Assembly (NCBI RefSeq): GCF_003987565.1
Contig: NZ_NGJY01000001.1
Location: forward strand, 682,001 to 746,000
DNA length: 64,000 nucleotides
From: Vagococcus fessus
Lineage (GTDB): Bacteria > Bacillota > Bacilli > Lactobacillales > Vagococcaceae
Reading direction: 5' to 3'
Position 1 is the first letter of the stretch; every line of letters begins with the position of its first letter. The notes beneath the pieces were generated by a model. That model was not told where the DNA came from and searched no databases. It worked only from the letters and a program-made list of their open reading frames with translations. Positions 55,627-63,491 of the stretch are shown here, in pieces. The position numbers were made by a program, and so were the translations under genes.

Positions 55627-55664
55627 AGTATACAACAACATACGACATAATGAAAGCGATTGCT
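55627..55664 (-). promoter_or_regulatory. Possible promoter and cre-like site of the orphan riboswitch
   Basis: Minus-strand -10 TATACT (55627-55632), with only a weak -35 (TTTCAT or TTCATT) at 16-17 bases. The -35 region overlaps TGAAAGCGATTGCT (plus 55651-55664), one base away from the cre form TGNAANCGNWNNCA. The promoter is uncertain; the riboswitch could instead be transcribed by read-through from the ora operon. Confidence 0.4.
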
Positions 55665-55694
55665 TCTATTTATCTCTTACTTTTATGAATTAAT

Positions 55695-57065
55695 CTAACA
55701 TGACAGTTTGTAGTTTAATGAATTTTCTAAGAGTCTAATAGCTGCATCTTCATATTTAAAAGCTAAAACACCTAATGAAGACATAATATAATCATTATCA
55801 ATCAACACTTTAACCTCACCAGTAGGTAATAAAGAAAGGTTGTTATCGTCTTCTCCTTTGATGATTTGTGATAATATTTTTCCTCCGTCTTCTAAACGTG
55901 TTAACGCGCCTCCCGTTCCAATAATAAATCGTACATTAGACAGGTCTTTACCTTGTGCTAAGGTACCTCTCCCAGATGGTCCGTATACATATCTAATCCC
56001 ACCAGCATGACGATCAATAGCTGTCATCGTTGCAACTTCAGCTAAACGATTAATAAATCGTCTTTCTTCATCATTTTTTGGAATTGCATAATACTCTTTA
56101 CGTAGTTTTTCTAAATTAAAACCTTCTTTAATGAGTTGCTCTTCACCTATAATTTCAATAACATTTTCCATATTAACATACATTCCCAAATCACCCTCAA
56201 CCGTTCTTTTAGCTGTGGGCTCTGGAGAAACTTGTATTCTTGATATAGCTTCTGTCCCTTCAGTAACTGAATGGACATCTGTTGTAGCTCCACCAACATC
56301 AACAACTAAAACATCACCTATTTTATCATAAATAAGTTTACAAAGATTCATTACAGCTGCTGGGGTTGGAGTAATTGTTTCATTAACAATATCAAAAATA
56401 TGTTTCATTCCCGGGGCATGTATAATATGTTTTTCAAATGCCTCCTGAATAACTTTACGAGTAGGTTCAACATTAAGCTCATCAATTTTTGGAAAAACAT
56501 TTTCTACGATATAAAGTTCTTTTTGATGGTTCTCAAAAATTAATTTTACTTCTTCATCATTCTCAATATTACCTGCATATATAACCGGAATAGGTAAATT
56601 TAATTTAGCTATTTCTTCTGCGTTATAAAGAGCAGTATCACGCTCACCGTAGTCTACTCCTCCAGCTATTAAAATAATATTGGGATGATCTTCTTGTAAT
56701 TTTTTTAAATCTGTTCTGCGTAATTTACCAGCTGTAACAATTCTAACAATTGCGCCAGCACCCAGAGCAGCTTCCTTAGCTGCCCTTGCTGTCATATCAA
56801 ATACTAAACCATGAACAGTCATTTTAAGACCGCCTGCCGCACTTGATGTCGCAAACATTTCTGAATATGTTAAGTCATCAACTTGTAAGTTTTTACGTAG
56901 ATCTTCAATGCTATTTTCAAGACCAATACGGACATCACCCTCTTGGACTGTTGTAGCTGCTTGACCTTGGCCGATAAAAATAGGTTCTTTAGTATTAATG
57001 CCATCAAAAGCATTTACAACAGTAGTCGTTGATCCGATTTCTGCTACTAAGACATCTATTTTCAT
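55695..57065 (-). CDS. GlmL/MutL-family ATPase of a B12-dependent mutase
   Basis: A 456-residue protein of the actin/Hsp70 ATPase superfamily: phosphate-1 motif LVAEIGSTTTVVNAFDG, VVDVGGATTDVHSV (phosphate-2) and FIIGTGGALTRLEDGG near the C-terminus. GlmL/MutL proteins lie beside glutamate mutase and ornithine aminomutase genes and are thought to reactivate or assemble the B12 enzyme. It follows oraE by two bases and is the last gene of the operon. No intrinsic terminator is seen after its stop until the riboswitch hairpin at 55428-55458. Confidence 0.9.
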   Translation of the reverse strand: MKIDVLVAEIGSTTTVVNAFDGINTKEPIFIGQGQAATTVQEGDVRIGLENSIEDLRKNLQVDDLTYSEMFATSSAAGGLKMTVHGLVFDMTARAAKEAALGAGAIVRIVTAGKLRRTDLKKLQEDHPNIILIAGGVDYGERDTALYNAEEIAKLNLPIPVIYAGNIENDEEVKLIFENHQKELYIVENVFPKIDELNVEPTRKVIQEAFEKHIIHAPGMKHIFDIVNETITPTPAAVMNLCKLIYDKIGDVLVVDVGGATTDVHSVTEGTEAISRIQVSPEPTAKRTVEGDLGMYVNMENVIEIIGEEQLIKEGFNLEKLRKEYYAIPKNDEERRFINRLAEVATMTAIDRHAGGIRYVYGPSGRGTLAQGKDLSNVRFIIGTGGALTRLEDGGKILSQIIKGEDDNNLSLLPTGEVKVLIDNDYIMSSLGVLAFKYEDAAIRLLENSLNYKLSC

Positions 57066-57067
57066 AT

Positions 57068-59290
57068 TTATTCGCCCTTTTCCATCTCGCGTCGTTTTTC
57101 AACTAATGCAGTTGCTACATTTGAACCATTACTTCCACGTCCGAAGGCTGCATCCATACCGTGTTTAACACCGATTTCTGGAATAACTTGAGTTCCTCCA
57201 GCCATAATCATTAATTTATCTCTTACACCTTTTTCTATTGCTAATTCATGAATTCTTTGCATATTTTTATAATGAATATCATCATGCGAAATAATAGTAG
57301 AAGCTAGAATAGCATCTGCATTCAATTCAATCGCTGCATCAACCATCTTCTCAACTGGAACACTAGTACCTAAGTAATGAGCTTCAATACCAAATCGTTC
57401 AATACCACCATGTTTAATATCAATGATTTCACGTAATCCAACTGAATGTTCATCTTCGCCAACGGTACCAGCTACAATTAACATTTTTTTACGTTTGATA
57501 TCTTCGCGAATTTCATCATCTGATAATACTACTGGCTCTTCCGGAATAATTAATGAATCTTTTTCAATAGAGAATGGTAAGCGTCCTTTTAATTCAATAC
57601 GCGTGCCTTCAGCAGCTTGCATAATCTCTTTATTGATAACTTCACAATCAACTAATCCCATTTTTTTACCCATTTCTAGTGCAGCAAATTCTGCAACACG
57701 ACGAGATTCCGGTATCATCATTGTTAATAAGACAATTCCATCACCCATCCATTCAGCTTCAGGTTTAATTTGGCCACCTTCACGGAATTCTTTTGTTTCT
57801 TCTAAACGTAGATTTACGTTATCATTTTCATCAAGTTCATCAATGAAAATAATTTTTTCTGGGACTTCAAACGTAGACCCACCAATTAATTTAGAAGGAT
57901 CTTCTACCGCTGACTCATCATATTGAGCAACGTTGTTATAACCATAGTGAGCTGTTACTGGAGCCATGTAGTCTTCATCACGTTCGTAGACAGTACCTTC
58001 TCCAACTCCTCCATTAATTTTTCTTGAGATACCATCTTCATTACGTTCAGGGTAGTTACCTGAATCAACAAACATTGCATCTTCAACAGCTTGGAAGTAT
58101 CCTCCAGATTTAACCATACCTTCTATGAATAACACTGCACGCTCTTTGATTTCACGAGCATTTTCTCTTAATGGTCCATCTTCTTTTAATTCAACCATTT
58201 CATTAAACCCGTCTAATCCTTGGAATACTTGTTTAGCAGTATCTACAGCTTCTACGTTGTAAATATGCCACGGAACATTACGGCCTTCATCTGGTGTGAT
58301 TGTTGATTGAATGTCTGCACTTGTTAATTTAGAAATTAGTAAGTTAAGAACATGAGTTACTGTTGCTTCACGAGTTGATGCTTCCATATATTTAGTATTT
58401 TGTTGTGCTCTCATACGATATTCACTAAAGAATTCTCTCAGTGCAACTGCGTATGGTAAATCTAGGAACATTGATGGTGCTGGTGGTGCTGTAGGTGGTA
58501 CTGTAGATAAACAAATATCTGATTTGTTCATACCAACTTTATAAGAGAATACTGAGTTAATAGCATGTTGTACCATTAATTCAGGCATAACTTTCCATGC
58601 TTCACGAGCAGTCGCATTAGCATTGTGGGCACCATCAATTTGAGCAATCCCAGCCCACGCCATTACTTTTTTAGATTCACAAGCATCGACAAATGAACGA
58701 ACCATATTAATATTACGATATAAAACATTATATTGAGGATCTTGATGGGCTCCATTAACACCCTCTTCAGCAAACATTACTGCCACTTCAGGTCCTGCAA
58801 TACCAGAAACGTAACTATGATAGTTAATTGGACGTCCTACTTCTTCTTCAATTGCATCAAGTGCTCGTCGTTGAGCTCTAACTTGTTTACGAGTGATTGG
58901 AATACCACCAATCCCTTGCGGAGTCCCTTCAATTAGACCTTCAAAATGAGATTGTCCTGCAGTACGAATAACCATTAAATGATCCGCACCATGCCATGCT
59001 GCCATTCTCATACGTCTAATATCATCTTCAAAACGACCTGAAGCAATTTCAGTTGTTATAGATGAAGTTCCTTGAGGATCAATATTATCAAAATATTTTG
59101 CTGATGGTAGTGGCACACATTGTTTTAACGACTCTGCCATATCTTTGTATTCAAATTTATGCATTTGGTAGCGGGGTACTGGTGTTCTCCATGTCCAACC
59201 ACGACGTTTTGGATGATAATTTTCTAAGCCATCAAGTATCTCATGGACATCTAATTTTGTATTTTTTTCTAATTTAATCTCTTTTACCAT
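57068..59290 (-). CDS. oraE: D-ornithine 4,5-aminomutase, large subunit OraE
   Basis: A 740-residue adenosylcobalamin/PLP enzyme. An N-terminal TIM-barrel region holds the substrate site, and the C-terminal Rossmann domain has the base-off B12 motif DEHSVG with His615. Eleven residues on, Lys626 in IIDIKHGG occupies the place of the PLP lysine; in the Clostridium sticklandii enzyme these residues are His618 and Lys629, the same distance apart. It converts D-ornithine to 2,4-diaminopentanoate. The ATG at 59290 follows AAAGGGGG, one base after the oraS stop; an in-frame ATG 16 codons earlier lies inside oraS. Confidence 0.96.
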   Translation of the reverse strand: MVKEIKLEKNTKLDVHEILDGLENYHPKRRGWTWRTPVPRYQMHKFEYKDMAESLKQCVPLPSAKYFDNIDPQGTSSITTEIASGRFEDDIRRMRMAAWHGADHLMVIRTAGQSHFEGLIEGTPQGIGGIPITRKQVRAQRRALDAIEEEVGRPINYHSYVSGIAGPEVAVMFAEEGVNGAHQDPQYNVLYRNINMVRSFVDACESKKVMAWAGIAQIDGAHNANATAREAWKVMPELMVQHAINSVFSYKVGMNKSDICLSTVPPTAPPAPSMFLDLPYAVALREFFSEYRMRAQQNTKYMEASTREATVTHVLNLLISKLTSADIQSTITPDEGRNVPWHIYNVEAVDTAKQVFQGLDGFNEMVELKEDGPLRENAREIKERAVLFIEGMVKSGGYFQAVEDAMFVDSGNYPERNEDGISRKINGGVGEGTVYERDEDYMAPVTAHYGYNNVAQYDESAVEDPSKLIGGSTFEVPEKIIFIDELDENDNVNLRLEETKEFREGGQIKPEAEWMGDGIVLLTMMIPESRRVAEFAALEMGKKMGLVDCEVINKEIMQAAEGTRIELKGRLPFSIEKDSLIIPEEPVVLSDDEIREDIKRKKMLIVAGTVGEDEHSVGLREIIDIKHGGIERFGIEAHYLGTSVPVEKMVDAAIELNADAILASTIISHDDIHYKNMQRIHELAIEKGVRDKLMIMAGGTQVIPEIGVKHGMDAAFGRGSNGSNVATALVEKRREMEKGE

Positions 59291-59291
59291 T

Positions 59292-59663
59292 TTAGTTGCC
59301 CCCTTTAAAGATATCATTGACTTGTTTCCAGTAATCACCTTCGATTAACTTAAGACCCGCATCACGAATATCCAAATCATTTTCTTTAGCTATACGATAA
59401 ACTATATGACCTGCACCTTTACCCATTAGCTCTTCAGCAATTACACGATTTACAATTTCAGTTGCTTCAACTGAAGAGAATCCCATACGTAATAAAATTG
59501 AACGTTCGATAGATGGAGATGTATATTTAGTTCCCATTTCTAGCATAGGTTCAACTACTTCTTCTGACAATTCCCAGAAACGTTCTTTTAATTGCTCATC
59601 TGTTAAGTCTGCTAAATGTTTTCTTGCTTCTTCAAAAACTACTGCATTTTCTTTATTATCCAT
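59292..59663 (-). CDS. oraS: D-ornithine 4,5-aminomutase, small subunit OraS
   Basis: A 123-residue protein beginning MDNKENAVVFEEARKHLADLTDEQLKERFWEL, with LEMGTKYTSPSIERSILLRMGFSS and GKGAGHIVYRIAKEN, which is the OraS pattern; the length matches the known subunit (about 120). It forms the aminomutase with OraE. The ATG at 59663 has AGAGGTG six bases upstream; a GTG three codons earlier is part of that site. Confidence 0.94.
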   Translation of the reverse strand: MDNKENAVVFEEARKHLADLTDEQLKERFWELSEEVVEPMLEMGTKYTSPSIERSILLRMGFSSVEATEIVNRVIAEELMGKGAGHIVYRIAKENDLDIRDAGLKLIEGDYWKQVNDIFKGGN

Positions 59664-59675
59664 TAGTTTCACCTC

Positions 59676-61082
59676 TTATTTTTTTAATTCATTGATGATT
59701 GATTTAACATCATCGACAGTTCCATTAATTTCCTCAGCTAAATAAGTCAATTCAGCATCAGAGAATTCTTGTTTTTGTTTAAGTGCATTTTTTATTAACG
59801 ATTGACGTAATCTACCTAAATCAATGTCCCTAACTGTAATTTTACTTGGATGTTCTGGAAGAACGATTGACTTACCTGGAACTTCTTCACTAGGATCTCC
59901 GAAGTAAATTTCCACACCATTTGAACGAGCAAATGACAATTGTGGTTGAACACTCTTACCAGCACCTGTATACTCTGTTTCTTGAACTAAGATAATCTCA
60001 TCTTCATTCATCTCTTGAGCTAAAACAAAAGCTGCTGCTAATGATGTATTACCTGCAGGTCCTTTTTCTAATCCCTCTAAATTAGCTAAGGCTTCAGTAA
60101 TAAAGAATACTTCACCTTGACGGATCATGACATAGCGATCCATATATCTCAATGGACGAGCTGCTGAACGTGGAACATCTGAACGGTCAGGCCAAGTTGA
60201 GAATGGTACACCAAATCCTGTATGACCTGTTGTAAATGATTTTCTATTAAAATCGTTATCCGACGCCATGTGTAAGCCACTCAAGTCAACACTTGCCGCA
60301 ACAACTTTTGTAGTTGTATTTCCAGCTTTTCTAAGTCCTCTAGCAGTACCTGTTAGGTTACCACCACCAGCATTAGTTGCCACAACAACATCTGGTTGTT
60401 TGCCAACTTCTTTATCAAATTGTTTAACAATCTCATAACCAAGTGTCTCAACACCAGCAATACCAAAAGGTGTGTATAATGAAGCATTGAAATAACCTGT
60501 TTTTTCAACTACTTTTAAGAATTCATAGAAAAGTTCCGGTCCAACTGTTAATTGTACAACTTCAGCTCCTAGAGCTTCACATTTTCTAGCTTTTTCTACA
60601 ATTTCAGGTTGGCCTACACCTTTAGAATCAAAACATTCCTGAACAACAATACATTTTAATCCTAGTTTGGCAGCATGAGAGGCTACTGCTGCTCCATAGT
60701 TACCACTTGTAGCCGTAACTACACCTTTATAACCTAATTTCTTAGCATGGTAGCAAGAAATAGCAGCACGTCTGTCTTTGAAACTTCCTGAAGCATTTGC
60801 TGCTTCATCCTTAACAAAAATTCTAGCGCCTTTACCTTTTGGTACATATTTTCTAGCTAAGTTTGTCAAATTAGATAATTCAACTATAGGTGTATTTCCA
60901 ACACCTAGTTTTGTTTGAATATCAATCATTTCATCTATGCTATAGCCTGCTTCCGACATCATTCTTTCATAATCAAAAGCGATTCCTTCTAATTCAAAAT
61001 CTTTAAAATCTATTTTTAAAGATTCTTCCATGATGTCACCACGGCGTGACATTACTGCTTCATAACTATTATTAGTTGTCAT
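59676..61082 (-). CDS. ortB: 2-amino-4-oxopentanoate thiolase, beta (PLP) subunit OrtB
   Basis: A 468-residue fold-type II PLP protein related to threonine synthase/cysteine synthase: GVGNTPIVELSNL, then KDEAANASGSFKDRRAAISCYHAKKLG with the PLP lysine in S-F-K-D-R-R, TSGNYGAAVA and NAGGGNLTGTARGL. With OrtA it cleaves 2-amino-4-oxopentanoate with CoA into acetyl-CoA and alanine. It overlaps the ortA stop by one base (TAATG), with GGAGG upstream. Confidence 0.95.
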   Translation of the reverse strand: MTTNNSYEAVMSRRGDIMEESLKIDFKDFELEGIAFDYERMMSEAGYSIDEMIDIQTKLGVGNTPIVELSNLTNLARKYVPKGKGARIFVKDEAANASGSFKDRRAAISCYHAKKLGYKGVVTATSGNYGAAVASHAAKLGLKCIVVQECFDSKGVGQPEIVEKARKCEALGAEVVQLTVGPELFYEFLKVVEKTGYFNASLYTPFGIAGVETLGYEIVKQFDKEVGKQPDVVVATNAGGGNLTGTARGLRKAGNTTTKVVAASVDLSGLHMASDNDFNRKSFTTGHTGFGVPFSTWPDRSDVPRSAARPLRYMDRYVMIRQGEVFFITEALANLEGLEKGPAGNTSLAAAFVLAQEMNEDEIILVQETEYTGAGKSVQPQLSFARSNGVEIYFGDPSEEVPGKSIVLPEHPSKITVRDIDLGRLRQSLIKNALKQKQEFSDAELTYLAEEINGTVDDVKSIINELKK

Positions 61083-61381
61083 TACTCATTACCTCCAAAT
61101 AATTCTGACCGTAACATTTTGTCAATTTCTAAAATTTCCGGCACAAAATCTCCAAAACTATGAGTAAAGGTAGGTCTAGCTTCAACTAACGTACCTTCAA
61201 CAATACGATTTGTAACTGTCTCTACTTTTACTAAATCTCCTTTAGAAGCATCTTCTAATAAGAAACCTTTAACCCACATTTCTAGTGGAACTTTTTTTGT
61301 ATCATCCGGTACTTGTGGCGCTCTTTGTTCAGGTGTTAAAACAACTGAATGAACTTGTACCCATTCACCTTTTTTAAACAT
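61082..61381 (-). CDS. ortA: 2-amino-4-oxopentanoate thiolase, alpha subunit OrtA
   Basis: A 99-residue protein with WVQVHSVVLTPEQRAPQVPDDTKKVPLEMWVKGFL and TRIVEGTLVEARPTFTHSFGDFVPE, the OrtA pattern. It partners OrtB in the thiolytic step. It lies 30 bases after ord and is coupled to ortB through TAATG. Confidence 0.94.
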   Translation of the reverse strand: MFKKGEWVQVHSVVLTPEQRAPQVPDDTKKVPLEMWVKGFLLEDASKGDLVKVETVTNRIVEGTLVEARPTFTHSFGDFVPEILEIDKMLRSELFGGNE

Positions 61382-61411
61382 GTCCTAATACGCTCCCGTC
61401 AAATTTGATTT

Positions 61412-62470
61412 TTATTTTACAATTTTAGCATCTTCATGGATTTGATCTCTGAAATCACCAAGAATCGCATGTGGAATTGGTAAATCAATCATAGTTACTA
61501 ATCCTGGACGTGCATTGATAGTTTGAGGAATCATGTTCACACACATTGCAATTGTTCCTACTCCACCTTCTACTTCTGGAGAGTTCACTAGGTTAATTTT
61601 TGGATTTCCGTCAATAATCACATAATCACCAGTATTAACTCCTACTTGTTCTGGTTCGATTTGTTGAGGGTGGTCCATTTTAATAAGTTCTTTTCCATTA
61701 ACAACGCCTGAAGCAGTCATTGAAACTCCCGCAACGCTTCCAGCTTTTGCTTCTCCATATGGAGCCACTCGATCAACATCAGTTACGATTGGGTCCATAC
61801 CTTGAGTAATTTCATCAAATTTAACACCCAACGCTTCAGCCATCAATGACATTGATTCTGGGAATCCTACGTGACCAGCTAATGAACCATCTTTTTTGCC
61901 TTGTTCAAATTCTTCTACTGAAATTCCGATTCCTTGCTCTTCCATAACAGCTTTACCAAATGGTGATAACGAATTAACACGACGTGAAGTAATGTGGTTA
62001 ATATCTTCACACGCACCCGTCATAACTAAAACTAATACATCCATAATCAGGCCAGGATTAATACCTGTACCTAAAACAGACACACCGTTTTCTTTAGCTA
62101 ATTGATCAATTTCATCTGCTAATTCAGGACTTTGAGCTTTTGGATATGACATTTCCTCAGCACTAGTAACAACGTTCATTTTGTTTTCAACAATTAATTT
62201 AATTTTATCGAATGCTTTTTCAGTAAAGGAATCTGTACATAATAAAACAACATCTGCAATTGCTGGTTTGATATAATCTTCAACCGTACCAATTTTGATA
62301 TTTTCATTATTCGGATATTCTTCACCTAATACTTCAAAAATAGGTTTTCCTACTTTAGCACCAATATCAATGGCACCAACAATATCAATCCCTGTTTTTT
62401 TCATTAACATACGAGCCATTCCACTACCCATAGCTCCCATTCCCCAAATAACTACTTTTACATTTTTCAT
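61412..62470 (-). CDS. ord: 2,4-diaminopentanoate dehydrogenase Ord
   Basis: A 352-residue NAD(P)-dependent dehydrogenase with the Rossmann start VKVVIWGMGAMGSGMARML, VLLCTDSFTEKAFDKI, VLGTGINPGLIMDVLVLVMTGAC and a C-terminal PEVEGGVGTIAMCVNMIPQTINARPGL. Ord deaminates 2,4-diaminopentanoate to 2-amino-4-oxopentanoate, giving NAD(P)H and ammonia. It is the first gene of the operon although it acts after OraSE. GGGAGG stands upstream. Candidate LysR and CcpA sites lie in the 126-base spacer above it. Confidence 0.95.
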   Translation of the reverse strand: MKNVKVVIWGMGAMGSGMARMLMKKTGIDIVGAIDIGAKVGKPIFEVLGEEYPNNENIKIGTVEDYIKPAIADVVLLCTDSFTEKAFDKIKLIVENKMNVVTSAEEMSYPKAQSPELADEIDQLAKENGVSVLGTGINPGLIMDVLVLVMTGACEDINHITSRRVNSLSPFGKAVMEEQGIGISVEEFEQGKKDGSLAGHVGFPESMSLMAEALGVKFDEITQGMDPIVTDVDRVAPYGEAKAGSVAGVSMTASGVVNGKELIKMDHPQQIEPEQVGVNTGDYVIIDGNPKINLVNSPEVEGGVGTIAMCVNMIPQTINARPGLVTMIDLPIPHAILGDFRDQIHEDAKIVK

Positions 62471-62529
62471 CCTATAATTCCTCCCAAAAAATTTATTTAA
62501 TAAATTAATCTCTTAACATCTACAATAAT

Positions 62530-62543
62530 AGCAAACGCTTTCA
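62530..62543 (-). promoter_or_regulatory. Candidate CcpA cre site upstream of ord
   Basis: Minus-strand TGAAAGCGTTTGCT, one base from TGNAANCGNWNNCA and close to the core of strong Bacillus cre sites. It lies about 60 bases upstream of the ord start. Confidence 0.6.
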
Positions 62544-62572
62544 ATATTTTGTTGCACAAGCAGTAATAATAA

Positions 62573-62591
62573 CTATTCATAACTCGAATAG
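62573..62591. promoter_or_regulatory. Candidate LysR-type regulator box upstream of ord
   Basis: Perfect inverted repeat CTATTC-N7-GAATAG; within it TTC-N7-GAA gives the T-N11-A form of LTTR boxes. It stands about 30 bases upstream of the cre-like site and about 100 bases before the ord start, and has no U-tract, so it is not a terminator. Confidence 0.5.
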
Positions 62592-62596
62592 ACATA

Positions 62597-63472
62597 CTAC
62601 GTTTTAATCTTTTTAGTTAATTTAGTTGGAACAACTTCTACGACAATGACACCTAAGAATATAAGCCCTGCCCCTATTGCTGTTTTATCTGTTATATGTT
62701 CATTTACAATAATCATAGAGAATATCATGCCAAACAGTGCTTCCATTGATAAAATAACGGCTGTTTCGCTAGATGTTGTATAACGCTGTGACATTGTTTG
62801 AAGTAAGTAGGCTATCATTGTACAAAATATCGCCAAATATAAAACAGAACTATTAGCAATAGTAGAGTCAAAATTCCAATTTTCTTTTAATACAATCCCT
62901 GTCATTCCAGATAATACAAATGCTGTAAGTAACTGTATGGTGGTTAAGGCATAGGGATTTCCAACTTTTACATATTTAGTTGTATAGATGATATAAAGGG
63001 CAAAAAATATCGCACACGTTAGCGTTAAAATATCACCTATATTGACCATCGTTAAATCTGTTAATGACATTAAAGCCACACCAGATAATGATAATAAAGC
63101 ACCCAAAATATCTTTTCGATGAACTTTTGTCTTTAAAAATATGTAACTAATTATAGGAACTAACACTACGCTAAAGGATGTTAAGAAAGCATTTTTTGAT
63201 GGTGTTGTATACAGTAAAGCGACAGTTTGCAAAATATATGCAATAAATAAAATAACACCTAAAATAATCCCACGAATCATTTCTTCTTTAGCAACTTTTG
63301 TCAATTGTTTCCAAAACAAAACTAGCATTAATACACCTGCTATTCCGAAACGTAATGTTAGCAATTGAACTGGCGTAAAAGATCTTAAAGCAACATCATT
63401 TAAAGCAAAGCTTGATCCCCATATAATTGTTACAAGTACTAAACCACCTTTTCCTAATAAATGTTTATTCAT
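62597..63472 (-). CDS. EamA/DMT family transporter
   Basis: A 291-residue protein with ten hydrophobic segments in two EamA repeats: GLVLVTIIWGSSFALNDVAL, LRFGIAGVLMLVL and TTPSKNAFLTSFSVVLVPI in the first half, then LLTAFVLSGMTGIVL and SMEALFGMIFSMIIVNEHIT in the second. Such DMT proteins move amino acids or other metabolites, mostly outward. It lies between an amino acid permease gene and ord on the same strand; no terminator separates it clearly from ord, so co-transcription is possible. Confidence 0.86.
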   Translation of the reverse strand: MNKHLLGKGGLVLVTIIWGSSFALNDVALRSFTPVQLLTLRFGIAGVLMLVLFWKQLTKVAKEEMIRGIILGVILFIAYILQTVALLYTTPSKNAFLTSFSVVLVPIISYIFLKTKVHRKDILGALLSLSGVALMSLTDLTMVNIGDILTLTCAIFFALYIIYTTKYVKVGNPYALTTIQLLTAFVLSGMTGIVLKENWNFDSTIANSSVLYLAIFCTMIAYLLQTMSQRYTTSSETAVILSMEALFGMIFSMIIVNEHITDKTAIGAGLIFLGVIVVEVVPTKLTKKIKT

Positions 63473-63491
63473 ACACCCTCCAATTTCTATT

